Assembly (NCBI RefSeq): GCF_004310325.1
Contig: NZ_SIRT01000015.1
Span: 50,689 to 114,688 of the forward strand
DNA: 64,000 bases
Reading direction: 5' to 3'
DNA from: Hyunsoonleella flava
GTDB taxonomy: Bacteria > Bacteroidota > Bacteroidia > Flavobacteriales > Flavobacteriaceae
Numbering within the stretch: the stretch's first letter is position 1; each line of letters begins with the position of its first letter. Of the stretch, positions 35,437 through 44,560 are shown piece by piece. Below the pieces are notes generated by a model. It did no database searches. It was not told where the DNA came from and saw only the letters and a list, made by a program, of their open reading frames with translations. The position numbers and the translations under genes are program-made.

Positions 35437-38400
35437 ATGTTGTCATATATTATCAAATTTAGTTTAAAGAATAAGTTTATTATTCTATTATTTACGGTAT
35501 TCATTATAGGTTTTGGGTTGTTTTCGCTATCTCAAATTTCTATTGGTGCGGTACCAGATGTTACAAACAATCAAGTACAAGTAATTACAACATCACGCAA
35601 CCTTTCTACTCAAGATATGGAGCAGTTTATTACCTATCCTGTAGAGTTAGAAATGGCTAACCTGCCTAGTGTACAGGAAATTCGTTCTGTTTCAAAATTT
35701 GGTCTATCGGTAGTTACTATTGTTTTTGATGATGACATAGGCACCTATTTACCGCGTCAACTTATTGCTGAAAAAATAAAATCTGCTTCCGAAAAAATTC
35801 CTGAAGGTTTTGGCACACCAGAAATGGGACCCATCACAACAGGTTTAGGGGAAATATACCAATATATACTTGATGTTAAGCCAGAGTACAGAGATAAATA
35901 CACCGCCCAAGATTTACGAACCATACAAGATTGGATTGTAAAAAGGCAATTATCTGGTATCCCCGGCGTGGTAGAAGTAAACACATGGGGTGGTTTTTTA
36001 AAACAGTATGAAGTTGCATTAAATACCAATAAACTTAATGCAATGCAAATTTCGGCTCACGAAGTATTTGATGCTTTAGAACTTAACAATAGTGTTGCTG
36101 GAGGTGGTTATATTGAAAAGATAAATCAGGCTTATTTTATTCGTGGTGACGGTTTAATTTCTTCACTTCAGGATATAGGTGACATTGTAATAAAAAATAA
36201 AGATGGCGTTCCAATTTACGTAAAAGACGTTGCTAAGATAGGTTTTGGTAATGCAACACGTTTTGGTGCTATTACAGGAAATGGTGAAGGCGAAAAAGTA
36301 CTAGGGCAAGTTATGATGCTTAAGGGTGCCAACTCTAAAGAAGTTATAGAAGCAGTAAAAGAGCGGGTAGCATCTATTGGTAAATCATTACCTGAAGGCG
36401 TTTACATAAATGCATTTTTAGAGCGAAGCGAGCTAATTGCTAAAACTACTTTTACAGTAACCGAGAACCTTATTTTAGGCTGCCTTATAGTAGTATTTGT
36501 TGTAGTATTACTTTTAGGAAATATTCGCTCTGGGCTTGTGGTAGCCTCAGTAATACCTTTGTGCTTATTATTTGCAATTTCATTAATGTACATTTTTGGT
36601 GTTGATGCTAATTTAATGAGTCTTGGTGCGATTGATTTTGGAATCATAATTGACGGCGCAGTTATTATTGTAGAATTCATCGCATTTCAAATTACAAAAA
36701 ATCAAGCTGAAATTACTGCACTTTCCAAACAAGAAGTACAACCATTTAAAGACACCATTACGTTTAACGGTGCCTCAAAAATGATGAATTCCGCCATATT
36801 TGGTCAGCTTATTATCCTAATTGTTTTTATCCCAATTTTATCTTTAAGCGGTGTTGAAGGGAAGATGTTTAAGCCCATGGCCTTAACCTTCAGTTTTGCA
36901 TTAATTGGCGCCATGATTTTTTGTTTTACCTATGTACCAGTTGTAGCTTCTTTATTTCTTAAACCCACTATTCAATCAAGTAAAAATATTTCCATTCGTT
37001 TAATGCAATGGCTTAACAAACTATACAACCCAATAATACATTGGGCTTTACAAAGTAAAAAACTAGTCCTTGGTTTTGCATCTGTACTATTGGTGATTTC
37101 AATTTATATTTTTACAACTATGGGTGGTGAATTTGTACCCACTTTAGACGAAGGCGATTTTGTAATACAACCTGTACTTAAAACAGGGACATCCTTAAAA
37201 AAGACCGTTGAAATCACCACTAAAATTGAACAAATTTTACTCGAACAATTTCCAGAAGTAAAACAAGTAGTTACAAGAATTGGTGCAGCAGAAGTGCCAA
37301 CAGACCCTATGTCTATGGAAGAGAGTGACGTTATTATTATTCTAAAACCAAAAAAAGAATGGGTTTCAGCTACTTCAAAAGATGAATTGGCCGATAAATT
37401 TAAAGAAGCTTTAGCTATAATCCCTGGAATGGAAGTAGAATTTACGCAACCTATTGAAATGCGATTTAACGAACTTATTACGGGTGTTCGAGCAGATATA
37501 GCCATTAAAATTTTTGGTGAAGATTTACAAATACTCTCTAAAAAAGGAAATGAAATAAAAACTTTAATAGAAGATGTTGAAGGTGCCGCAGATGTTATTG
37601 TAGAAAAAATTGATGGCTTACCGCAAATGAGTGTAACCTACAACCGCCAAAAAATAGCACGTTATGGTTTAAATATACAAGACCTTAACACTATGCTGTC
37701 GATGGGTTTTGCTGGAAAAACTTTAGGTAGTGTGTTTGAAGGCGAAAAACGCTTTGACCTTGTTGTAAGGCTAGATGAAACCAAACGCATCGATATTGAA
37801 AATATTAAAAATCTATATGTTGATGTACCAAATGGCGGAAAAGTACCACTACAAGAATTAGCCGAAATCACCTATAAAAAAGGAGCAGCAAAAATTTCTA
37901 GAGACGATACAAAGCGAAGAATAGTGGTTGGTATTAATGTAAGAAATCGCGATTTAGAATCGGTTGTAAATGATGTGCAATCTTTAATTGAGAAAAATAT
38001 AATTATTCCTGTTGGCTACAATATTACTTATGGAGGGCAGTTTGAGAACTTGCAAACAGCTAAATCTAGACTGCTTGTGGCGGTACCTATTGCGCTTATA
38101 CTTATTTTTGTATTACTCTATTTTGCATTTCATTCTATAAAAGAAGCGTTATTAATATTCTCTGCAATTCCTCTAGCAGCTGTTGGAGGTATACTTTTAT
38201 TATGGCTTAGAGATATGCCTTTTAGTATTTCTGCTGGTGTAGGCTTCATCGCATTATTTGGTATTGCTGTATTAAATGGTATTGTACTCATTGAGCATTT
38301 TAAAGAGCTAAAACAAAAAGATTTCAACGATATGGAAGCATTGATAACACAAGGCGCAAAAGATCGTCTTAGAGCAGTATTATTAACAGCTTCTGCCGCA

Positions 38401-39774
38401 GCCTTAGGATTTTTACCTATGGCAATTTCAACTAATGCTGGTGCAGAAGTACAAAGACCCTTAGCTACAGTTGTTATTGGTGGATTAGTTACGGCAACTC
38501 TGCTTACACTGGTGGTTTTACCTGTATTATATTCCTATTTCAATAGCAGTAAAAAAAATAATACAAAACTAAAAACTAGTAAAACAAATCTACCAACAAT
38601 ACTAATACTTGTAGGGCTATTTTCAACCTGTGCCTTCTCCCAAAACGATAAAAAATCACTTGATGATCTTATTGCTATTGCTACTGAAAACAATGCTGGT
38701 ATTAAATCAAGTCGCTTAAAAGTTGAGCATTCTAATATGTTGATCAATAGTGCTTTTAATTTTGATAAAACCGAAGTGTATTATGGCTTTGATGAAAACA
38801 ATTTAGCGATTAACGAAGAACCTATTGGCGTTTTTGGTATTCAACAAGAATTTCTATTTCCAACAGTCTATTTTTCCCAGAAGAAATTAAATCGTGCAAA
38901 TTATACCCTAGAAACTTCTAGCAATGCGATAAAAGAAAAAGCATTAAGGCGCGAAATAACCGCAAAATATTATCAATATTTATATGCTATTGAAAAGGAA
39001 GACATACATAAAACATTAGATAGTCTTTATCAAAATTTTGCCAATACTGCTCAAAGACGGTTCGAGTTAGGCGAAACAAATTACTTAGAAAAAATAACCG
39101 CAAAAGCCAAACAACGGCAGGTTAACTTAAACTTTATAAAAGCTATTGAAGATGTGCAAATAGCCTACTCTGAATTAATGAGTATGGTGCAAAGTGAAGA
39201 TAGCTTAGTTATTGCAAAACAGCCTTTAAAAAAAGAAAAGTTACAATTGGTAAATATAAATGAAACTCCAGAAGTATCATTTTTCACCAATAGTATTTTG
39301 GTAGCAGAACGCACAAGGCGATTAGAAAAACAGCAATTACTGCCTGATATTACCCTAAACTATTTTCAAGGTACTAATTCTGGTATTAATAGAAATTTAC
39401 GTGGTTACCAATTAGGATTAAAAATTCCATTACTATTTACCGAAAAATCATCAAAAATAAAAGCTTCAAAAATTGCTGAAGATATAGCTACCGAGAAGTT
39501 ACAGGATTACACCATTAAAATTAAAGCAAAAAGTAAAATACTATTGTCGCAATTTCATCAACAGCAAACAGGGCTAAACTATTTTGAACAGGAAGGTGCA
39601 GTGCTTTCTCAAGAAATTCTTAAAACCGCAAATAGCAGTTTTAAGAATGGTGAAATAGATTTTTATCAATACATATTAAGTTTAGAAAACGCCTACGAGA
39701 TTCAACTTAACTATCTCGAAAATCTAAATACCTATAACCAAACCGTAATAGCAATTAATTACCTAACCTTATAA
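35437..39774 (+). CDS. CusA/CzcA heavy-metal RND pump fused to a TolC-like outer-membrane domain
   Basis: A 1445-residue fusion. Residues 1 to about 1040 form a complete RND transporter of the heavy-metal class: first helix, two periplasmic domains, and 12 membrane helices with motifs such as GAIDFGIIIDGAVIIVE (charged helix 4) and GGEFVPTLDEGDFVIQP. After a Lys/Asn-rich spacer, an internal signal-peptide-like segment (PTILILVGLFSTCAFSQND, about 1052-1070) leads into an outer-membrane-factor domain of about 375 residues with paired helices (LVAERTRRLEKQQLLPDI, LGETNYLEKITAKAKQR). One gene thus encodes two parts of the tripartite Cu/Zn/Co/Ni efflux machine. The adaptor follows 10 bp later. Confidence 0.93.
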   Translation: MLSYIIKFSLKNKFIILLFTVFIIGFGLFSLSQISIGAVPDVTNNQVQVITTSRNLSTQDMEQFITYPVELEMANLPSVQEIRSVSKFGLSVVTIVFDDDIGTYLPRQLIAEKIKSASEKIPEGFGTPEMGPITTGLGEIYQYILDVKPEYRDKYTAQDLRTIQDWIVKRQLSGIPGVVEVNTWGGFLKQYEVALNTNKLNAMQISAHEVFDALELNNSVAGGGYIEKINQAYFIRGDGLISSLQDIGDIVIKNKDGVPIYVKDVAKIGFGNATRFGAITGNGEGEKVLGQVMMLKGANSKEVIEAVKERVASIGKSLPEGVYINAFLERSELIAKTTFTVTENLILGCLIVVFVVVLLLGNIRSGLVVASVIPLCLLFAISLMYIFGVDANLMSLGAIDFGIIIDGAVIIVEFIAFQITKNQAEITALSKQEVQPFKDTITFNGASKMMNSAIFGQLIILIVFIPILSLSGVEGKMFKPMALTFSFALIGAMIFCFTYVPVVASLFLKPTIQSSKNISIRLMQWLNKLYNPIIHWALQSKKLVLGFASVLLVISIYIFTTMGGEFVPTLDEGDFVIQPVLKTGTSLKKTVEITTKIEQILLEQFPEVKQVVTRIGAAEVPTDPMSMEESDVIIILKPKKEWVSATSKDELADKFKEALAIIPGMEVEFTQPIEMRFNELITGVRADIAIKIFGEDLQILSKKGNEIKTLIEDVEGAADVIVEKIDGLPQMSVTYNRQKIARYGLNIQDLNTMLSMGFAGKTLGSVFEGEKRFDLVVRLDETKRIDIENIKNLYVDVPNGGKVPLQELAEITYKKGAAKISRDDTKRRIVVGINVRNRDLESVVNDVQSLIEKNIIIPVGYNITYGGQFENLQTAKSRLLVAVPIALILIFVLLYFAFHSIKEALLIFSAIPLAAVGGILLLWLRDMPFSISAGVGFIALFGIAVLNGIVLIEHFKELKQKDFNDMEALITQGAKDRLRAVLLTASAAALGFLPMAISTNAGAEVQRPLATVVIGGLVTATLLTLVVLPVLYSYFNSSKKNNTKLKTSKTNLPTILILVGLFSTCAFSQNDKKSLDDLIAIATENNAGIKSSRLKVEHSNMLINSAFNFDKTEVYYGFDENNLAINEEPIGVFGIQQEFLFPTVYFSQKKLNRANYTLETSSNAIKEKALRREITAKYYQYLYAIEKEDIHKTLDSLYQNFANTAQRRFELGETNYLEKITAKAKQRQVNLNFIKAIEDVQIAYSELMSMVQSEDSLVIAKQPLKKEKLQLVNINETPEVSFFTNSILVAERTRRLEKQQLLPDITLNYFQGTNSGINRNLRGYQLGLKIPLLFTEKSSKIKASKIAEDIATEKLQDYTIKIKAKSKILLSQFHQQQTGLNYFEQEGAVLSQEILKTANSSFKNGEIDFYQYILSLENAYEIQLNYLENLNTYNQTVIAINYLTL

Positions 39775-39784
39775 GAACAAAGCT

Positions 39785-40921
39785 ATGAAACACATATATA
39801 ACATTTTAACCATTAGCCTATTAATTGTAGTTTTTGGATGCAAAAATTCAGAAAGCGAATCCAATGCTGCCGCAGATACTAATGTAGACAACCGTATAAT
39901 AATCAGTAAACAGCAATTTAAACATAATAATATGGCCTTGGGAAGTCTAGAAGAAAAAGCCTTTCCTGTTAGTATTAAAGTAAACGGTATTATTGATGTG
40001 CCACCAGAAAATAAAGTCATAGTAAATGCCATTTCAGGTGGGTATATAAAAACCATCCCCCTATTAGTTGGTGATAAGGTAAAGAAAGGACAAGTTTTGG
40101 TAACTATTGAAAATCCTGAGTTTATAAAACTTCAACAAAACTATATGGAAGTTAAAGAACAACTAAATTACCTTAAAACTGAATACGAGCGGCAAAACAC
40201 CATGTTTAAGGAAAATATTATTTCCAATAAAGTGTATTTAAAAACTAAAAGCCAATATAAGACTGCAACTGCAAGCTATAACGGCCTTAAAAAACAATTA
40301 TCACTGCTTAATATTAGTCCTTCTAACGTTGAACAGGGGTTTTTAACTTCAGTCGTCAACATTTACGCGCCAATAAGTGGAAGCATTACTAAGGTAAACG
40401 TCTCTAAAGGCTCTTATGTCTCACCAACAAAATCCATATTGGAGATTGTCGATAACAGTCATATTCACTTGGAATTATCCGTATTTGAAAAGGACATCAT
40501 GAGTATTAAAAAAAATCAGAGCATCTTGTTTAGTATACCAGAAGCTTCCAAAGAAGTTTATGAAGCTTCTGTATATTTAGTAGGCACGTCAATTGAAGAT
40601 AACAGAACTATTAAAGTACATGCACATCCAGAAAACGAATCGCATCACTTCTTAACTGGTATGTTTGTTAATGCTGAAATTATTACTGCCAAAAGTAAAG
40701 CCTTAGCATTGCCAGAAACTGCAATTACTGAAAACGACAAAGATAATTACACTCTAATTTTAGATGAAGAAACCGACAACAATTATTACTTCAAACAAAT
40801 AAAAGTAGCTATAGGAAAAACATATAATGGTTACACTGAAATAGAAAATACTGACCTTATTAAAAACAGCGATAAATTATTAACTCAGGGCGCTTTTAGT
40901 TTAATTGGTTCTAACGAATAA
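39785..40921 (+). CDS. Efflux RND periplasmic adaptor (CusB-like) lipoprotein
   Basis: A 378-residue membrane-fusion protein with lipoprotein signal (LLIVVFGCKN, Cys about 19). It carries a barrel-sandwich/lipoyl half (GGYIKTIPLLVGDKVKKGQVLV), a helical hairpin (LQQNYMEVKEQLNYLKTEYERQ), the second lipoyl half (NIYAPISGSITKVNVSKGSYV) and a beta-barrel plus membrane-proximal domain. It joins the inner-membrane pump to the outer-membrane factor. No extra His/Met-rich N-terminal metal site is seen. Its 3' end overlaps the convergent regulator gene by 21 bp. Confidence 0.93.
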   Translation: MKHIYNILTISLLIVVFGCKNSESESNAAADTNVDNRIIISKQQFKHNNMALGSLEEKAFPVSIKVNGIIDVPPENKVIVNAISGGYIKTIPLLVGDKVKKGQVLVTIENPEFIKLQQNYMEVKEQLNYLKTEYERQNTMFKENIISNKVYLKTKSQYKTATASYNGLKKQLSLLNISPSNVEQGFLTSVVNIYAPISGSITKVNVSKGSYVSPTKSILEIVDNSHIHLELSVFEKDIMSIKKNQSILFSIPEASKEVYEASVYLVGTSIEDNRTIKVHAHPENESHHFLTGMFVNAEIITAKSKALALPETAITENDKDNYTLILDEETDNNYYFKQIKVAIGKTYNGYTEIENTDLIKNSDKLLTQGAFSLIGSNE

Positions 40922-41560
40922 ATTATTAGAAACATGTTTTGAAATATTAAGTTTCGAAGCGTTAATTAGAATGGTAACAGATTCATCAAATGGCTCTATT
41001 GCTATAACTTCAATTTTGCTTCCTAAAGCAATTTTATGGTTATCTAGATATTTTAAGAAAGCTGAAGATGAATCCTCTACACCAACACATGTGCAGGTTT
41101 CACCAACAGCAACTTTAGATAATTTCACCTTATCTAATTTTGAAAAATTCCCATCCTTATCAGGTATGGGATCTCCATGAGGATCATGAGTTGGGAAATT
41201 TAAGAAAGCATCTAATTCATCAATGAGTTTTGGTGACTTAATATGCTCTAACTGTTCGGCAACATCATGTACCTCATCCCATAAAAAGTTAAGTTTTTCA
41301 ACTAAAAACACCTCCCACAATCTGTGTTTTCTAACAATATTTACAGCAATAGCCTTACCCTTTTCTGTTAAAGAAACACCTTGATATTTTTTATAATCAA
41401 CATACGCCTTTTCAGATAATTTCTTAACCATATCGGTAACCGAAGATGCTTTTGTTTCCATTTCTTTAGCAATAGCGTTGGTGCTAACATTGGCTGTACC
41501 TAGCTTTCCTAAATGGTAAATGGCTTTTATATAATTCTCTTCCGTTAGTGTAATCATCAT
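40901..41560 (-). CDS. mntR: DtxR/MntR-family metal-dependent repressor
   Basis: A 219-residue regulator. The winged helix (about 1-70) has VSTNAIAKEMETKASSVTDMVKKLSEK as helix-turn-helix. The dimerisation/metal domain (about 72-145) includes RKHRLWEVFLVEKL, DEVHDVAEQLEHI and DPHGDPIPDKDG, carrying conserved Asp/Glu/His/Cys ligands. A FeoA-like SH3 domain (about 150-215) makes it the long form. It senses Mn(II) or Fe(II) and represses uptake genes. It is divergent from the metal-uptake receptor operon, and two inverted repeats lie in the shared gap. Mn versus Fe preference is not settled by sequence. Confidence 0.88.
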   Translation of the reverse strand: MMITLTEENYIKAIYHLGKLGTANVSTNAIAKEMETKASSVTDMVKKLSEKAYVDYKKYQGVSLTEKGKAIAVNIVRKHRLWEVFLVEKLNFLWDEVHDVAEQLEHIKSPKLIDELDAFLNFPTHDPHGDPIPDKDGNFSKLDKVKLSKVAVGETCTCVGVEDSSSAFLKYLDNHKIALGSKIEVIAIEPFDESVTILINASKLNISKHVSNNLFVRTN

Positions 41561-41582
41561 TGCTATTTATGCTAAACAAATA

Positions 41583-41598
41583 TACTATAAATATAGTA
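41583..41598. promoter_or_regulatory. Inverted repeat 1 in the mntR/receptor gap
   Basis: TACTATA-AA-TATAGTA, a perfect 7-bp inverted repeat, 23 bp upstream of mntR. It could be an autoregulatory operator or part of the mntR promoter. Confidence 0.45.
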
Positions 41599-41608
41599 CT
41601 TTAAAATA

Positions 41609-41630
41609 ATTTTTAGATAACTCTAAAAAT
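41609..41630. promoter_or_regulatory. Candidate MntR operator (inverted repeat 2)
   Basis: ATTTTTAGA-TAAC-TCTAAAAAT, a perfect 9-bp inverted repeat with a 4-nt centre, six bases upstream of the -7 box at 41636. It sits where RNA polymerase would touch the -33 region. The TTTAG...CTAAA frame recalls DtxR/MntR-type boxes (established for other phyla; here inferred). Confidence 0.55.
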
Positions 41631-41635
41631 ATATT

Positions 41636-41643
41636 TATATTTG
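41636..41643 (+). promoter_or_regulatory. -7 box for the metal-uptake operon
   Basis: Reads TATATTTG (TAnnTTTG), 19 bp upstream of the ATG at 41662. It overlaps the more upstream TTG start, which is therefore excluded. Confidence 0.6.
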
Positions 41644-41661
41644 CATAAAAAACAGGTCTTG

Positions 41662-44016
41662 ATGAAGCAATATCTTTTAATCTTACTATACATACCCTTT
41701 TTCTGTTTTGGACAAACAGAAAATGCTAAAATCTCTGGTAAGGTGACATCAAACGGTATACCTATTCCTTTTGCTAGTGTTTATGTAAAAGGAGGTACAC
41801 AAGGTGTTAGTACAGATGAAAATGGGATATATAAATTAACTATTCCTGCTGGTAAGGTTACAATAATAGCAGAATCTCAAGGGTATAGAAGGCTTAGTAA
41901 AAATGTATCTCTTAAACTCGATACTACAGAAATTATAAATTTCTCACTTGTTGAAGATGCTCTCGGATTAAATCAAGTTGTAGTAAGTGCCACAAGAAAT
42001 CGTATTAGTAAAAAAGAAGCGCCTGTAATTGTAAAAGTATTAAGTCCTAAATTATTCAAGGCTACACAATCACTATCGCTCGCAGATGGTTTAAACTATC
42101 AACCTGGAGTTCGTGTAGAAACCAATTGCCAAAATTGTGGGTTCACGCAAGTCCGTTTAAACGGTTTAGAAGGACAATACACACAAATATTAGTAAATAG
42201 TCGCCCTGTATTTAGCGCATTAAATGGCGTATATGGCTTAGAGCAAATACCTGTAAGTATCATAGACCGTTTAGAAGTAGTACGCAGCGGTGGTTCTGCA
42301 CTATTTGGCTCAAACGCAATTGCAGGTACTATAAATGTAATTACAAAAGAACCTATAAACGATACTTGGGAAGTAAATTCCTCACTTGGTATTATTGATT
42401 GCACCACAGCAGACCGTAATGTAAATGTTAATGCCTCTGTAATTAGTGAAGATTTAATGAGTGGTATTACCGTTTATGGTATTTTTAGAGATCGTGATGC
42501 ATATGATGCTAATGGAGATGGTTTTACAGAAATAACTGAACTCAACAATAATTCCTTAGGAACAAAAGCATTTTTAAGACCTAACGATAATAGTAAAATA
42601 GGTTTTGATTTTACTGGTATTCGTGAATATAGACGTGGAGGAGATAAACTAGATTTGGCGCCGCAATTTACAGATATTACTGAAGAATTAGACCATAATA
42701 CCATATTTACGAGTTTGGATTATGAGTTATTTAACGATGAGCGTACCAATAATTTAAGTGTATATACCTCGTTACAATATACTAATAGAGACAGTTACTA
42801 CGGTGGCCTTGGTGGAGGTAGAACTCCTGCAGACTCTATCTTAGCCAATAACGCCTTTGGAGTAACTAAAGATATCGCCTTTGTAGCAGGTACTAAATTT
42901 AGCCATGAATTTACTAATAATAATGTTATTACAACAGGCTTAGAATACCAACTAAATGATACCGATGATGCCATTGCGGGCTATAACCGTCTGGTAGATC
43001 AAAGCGTAAAAAGTCTTGGAATATATGGGCAGTACGAATGGAAACCTACAAATAAATTCTCAGCATTAATTGGCGCTAGGTTAGACCATGTTGATGTTGA
43101 TGGGTTTTACACCATACAAGACATTGCACGTAGCTCTAATGTTTCCGAAACGGTGTTGAGCCCACGTTTTACAATACTCTACAACATATCAAAGGTTATA
43201 CAATTTAGAGGTGGTTACGCTAGAGGGTTTAGAGCACCACAGGCGTTTAATGAAGACCTTCATATTTCATCTGTAGGCGGCGAACAGCGTTTTGTTATTT
43301 TATCAGACAATCTAGAAAGTGAGTTTTCAAACGCCTACACCGCTTCTTTTAATTTTACTAAAGATTTTAAAAAAACACAAACAAACCTTTTAGTAGAAGG
43401 GTTTTATACTACGTTAAAAAACCCTTTTACTATTGTAAGTACAGGTAGTTCTTTAGCTAATGGTTCTATTTTAGAAGAATCTAGAAATGGCTCTGGTGCT
43501 TTTGTAGCCGGAACAAATATAGAAATGAGTGTGTCGCCAAATCCAGACTTATTTTTTCAAGCTGGCGCTACATTTCAAAAATCTATATATAAAGAAGATC
43601 AAATACTTTTTGAAGCAGACGGTAGCGTCCCCGGAGAGCAAGACGTTGTTTTAGGAGAATTTACACGGGCACCAAACGTGTATGGATTTTTAAATTCTAA
43701 CTGGCAAATTAATGACGACTTAAAACTGGATGTTACAGGAAGTTATACAGGCACTATGGTTGTACCTCGTGTAATTAGCGATTCTGGATTTATTGATTTA
43801 GTTGATTCTAAAGCGTTTTTTGATATGACAACCAAGTTAACGTATCATTTCGATCTCAAAGACACCTTTCATGTAGAATTGAGTGGTGGTGTACAAAACC
43901 TTTTCAATAGCTATCAAAATGATTTTGATACAGGCGCAGGCAGAGATTCAGATTATGTATATGGACCAAACAGACCAAGAACCTTGTTTATAGGATTAAA
44001 ATTTGGAGATTTCTAA
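41662..44016 (+). CDS. TonB-dependent receptor, probable metal-complex uptake
   Basis: A 784-residue receptor starting MKQYLLILLYIPFFCFGQ (signal). It has a carboxypeptidase-like beta domain (about 23-100), a plug (about 110-230) and a barrel. The plug carries an unusual pair of Cys pairs, VETNCQNCGFTQVRLNG, and RPVFSALNGVYGLEQIP followed by the standard GSALFGSNAIAGTINVITK. This plug type is common in Bacteroidota next to metal systems. It leads an operon with a thioredoxin and a Mn/Zn ABC importer and sits under the MntR-type operator, so Mn, Zn or Fe import across the outer membrane is likely (inference). Confidence 0.9.
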   Translation: MKQYLLILLYIPFFCFGQTENAKISGKVTSNGIPIPFASVYVKGGTQGVSTDENGIYKLTIPAGKVTIIAESQGYRRLSKNVSLKLDTTEIINFSLVEDALGLNQVVVSATRNRISKKEAPVIVKVLSPKLFKATQSLSLADGLNYQPGVRVETNCQNCGFTQVRLNGLEGQYTQILVNSRPVFSALNGVYGLEQIPVSIIDRLEVVRSGGSALFGSNAIAGTINVITKEPINDTWEVNSSLGIIDCTTADRNVNVNASVISEDLMSGITVYGIFRDRDAYDANGDGFTEITELNNNSLGTKAFLRPNDNSKIGFDFTGIREYRRGGDKLDLAPQFTDITEELDHNTIFTSLDYELFNDERTNNLSVYTSLQYTNRDSYYGGLGGGRTPADSILANNAFGVTKDIAFVAGTKFSHEFTNNNVITTGLEYQLNDTDDAIAGYNRLVDQSVKSLGIYGQYEWKPTNKFSALIGARLDHVDVDGFYTIQDIARSSNVSETVLSPRFTILYNISKVIQFRGGYARGFRAPQAFNEDLHISSVGGEQRFVILSDNLESEFSNAYTASFNFTKDFKKTQTNLLVEGFYTTLKNPFTIVSTGSSLANGSILEESRNGSGAFVAGTNIEMSVSPNPDLFFQAGATFQKSIYKEDQILFEADGSVPGEQDVVLGEFTRAPNVYGFLNSNWQINDDLKLDVTGSYTGTMVVPRVISDSGFIDLVDSKAFFDMTTKLTYHFDLKDTFHVELSGGVQNLFNSYQNDFDTGAGRDSDYVYGPNRPRTLFIGLKFGDF

Positions 44017-44028
44017 AACCAATTATAT

Positions 44029-44496
44029 ATGAAATATCTCGTTTTATTTTTACTTCTCAATGGTGCAATTACTACTGCTTTTTCTCAAAATAGTACAAGT
44101 ATTAATTGGATATCTTGGGAACAATTAGAACACGCCCTAGAAGAACAACCAAAACCCGTATTTATATATTTTCACGCAGAATGGTGTGGCTATTGTAAAA
44201 AAATAAAAAGAAAAACGTTTACCAATACAGACGTTATTCAAAAAATAAATAGCGACTATTATGCCGTAAAAATGGATGTAGAAACAACTGATACTATAGT
44301 GTTTGACGGCGTAACATTTACCAACAAGCAAGCAAAAACAAAACGTAATGGCATACACGAATTACCTTTGCTATTAGCTTCGCGAGAAAACAAACCATTT
44401 ACACTACCCGCAACTTTATTTTTTGATTCAAATTTTACTGTAAGAGAACGCATTTTTAAGTATTACACATCAAAACAACTATTAAAGCTATTATAA
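44029..44496 (+). CDS. Periplasmic thioredoxin-fold protein
   Basis: A 155-residue secreted thioredoxin: signal peptide about 1-19 (TTAFSQ), then VFIYFHAEWCGYCKKIKRK with the active CGYC pair at about 52-55, and a cis-Pro loop (LPATLFFD). The type resembles thioredoxin_7/DUF255-like proteins. It lies 12 bp after the receptor gene and 64 bp before the binding-protein gene, so it may keep Cys pairs of the receptor plug (CQNC) reduced or oxidised; this link is inference. Confidence 0.87.
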   Translation: MKYLVLFLLLNGAITTAFSQNSTSINWISWEQLEHALEEQPKPVFIYFHAEWCGYCKKIKRKTFTNTDVIQKINSDYYAVKMDVETTDTIVFDGVTFTNKQAKTKRNGIHELPLLLASRENKPFTLPATLFFDSNFTVRERIFKYYTSKQLLKLL

Positions 44497-44526
44497 GCTA
44501 AAACCATAATAACAGCACAAAAATCA

Positions 44527-44557
44527 ATTTTTAGTACTTTCGCAATATATTTTTAGA
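44527..44557 (+). promoter_or_regulatory. Two TTTTTAG half-sites upstream of the metal-binding protein gene
   Basis: ATTTTTAG (44527-44534) and ATTTTTAGA (44549-44557) repeat the left half of the candidate MntR operator at 41609-41617, in the same orientation, just before the ATG at 44561. Could be a second regulator contact; the AT-rich composition makes chance possible. Confidence 0.3.
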
Positions 44558-44560
44558 GAT

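Noticed and set aside
35437..39774. Possible sequencing error fusing pump and outer-membrane genes
   Set aside because: The frame is continuous through the spacer and such CusA-TolC fusions are a known Bacteroidota arrangement; kept as one gene, with processing noted as a finding.
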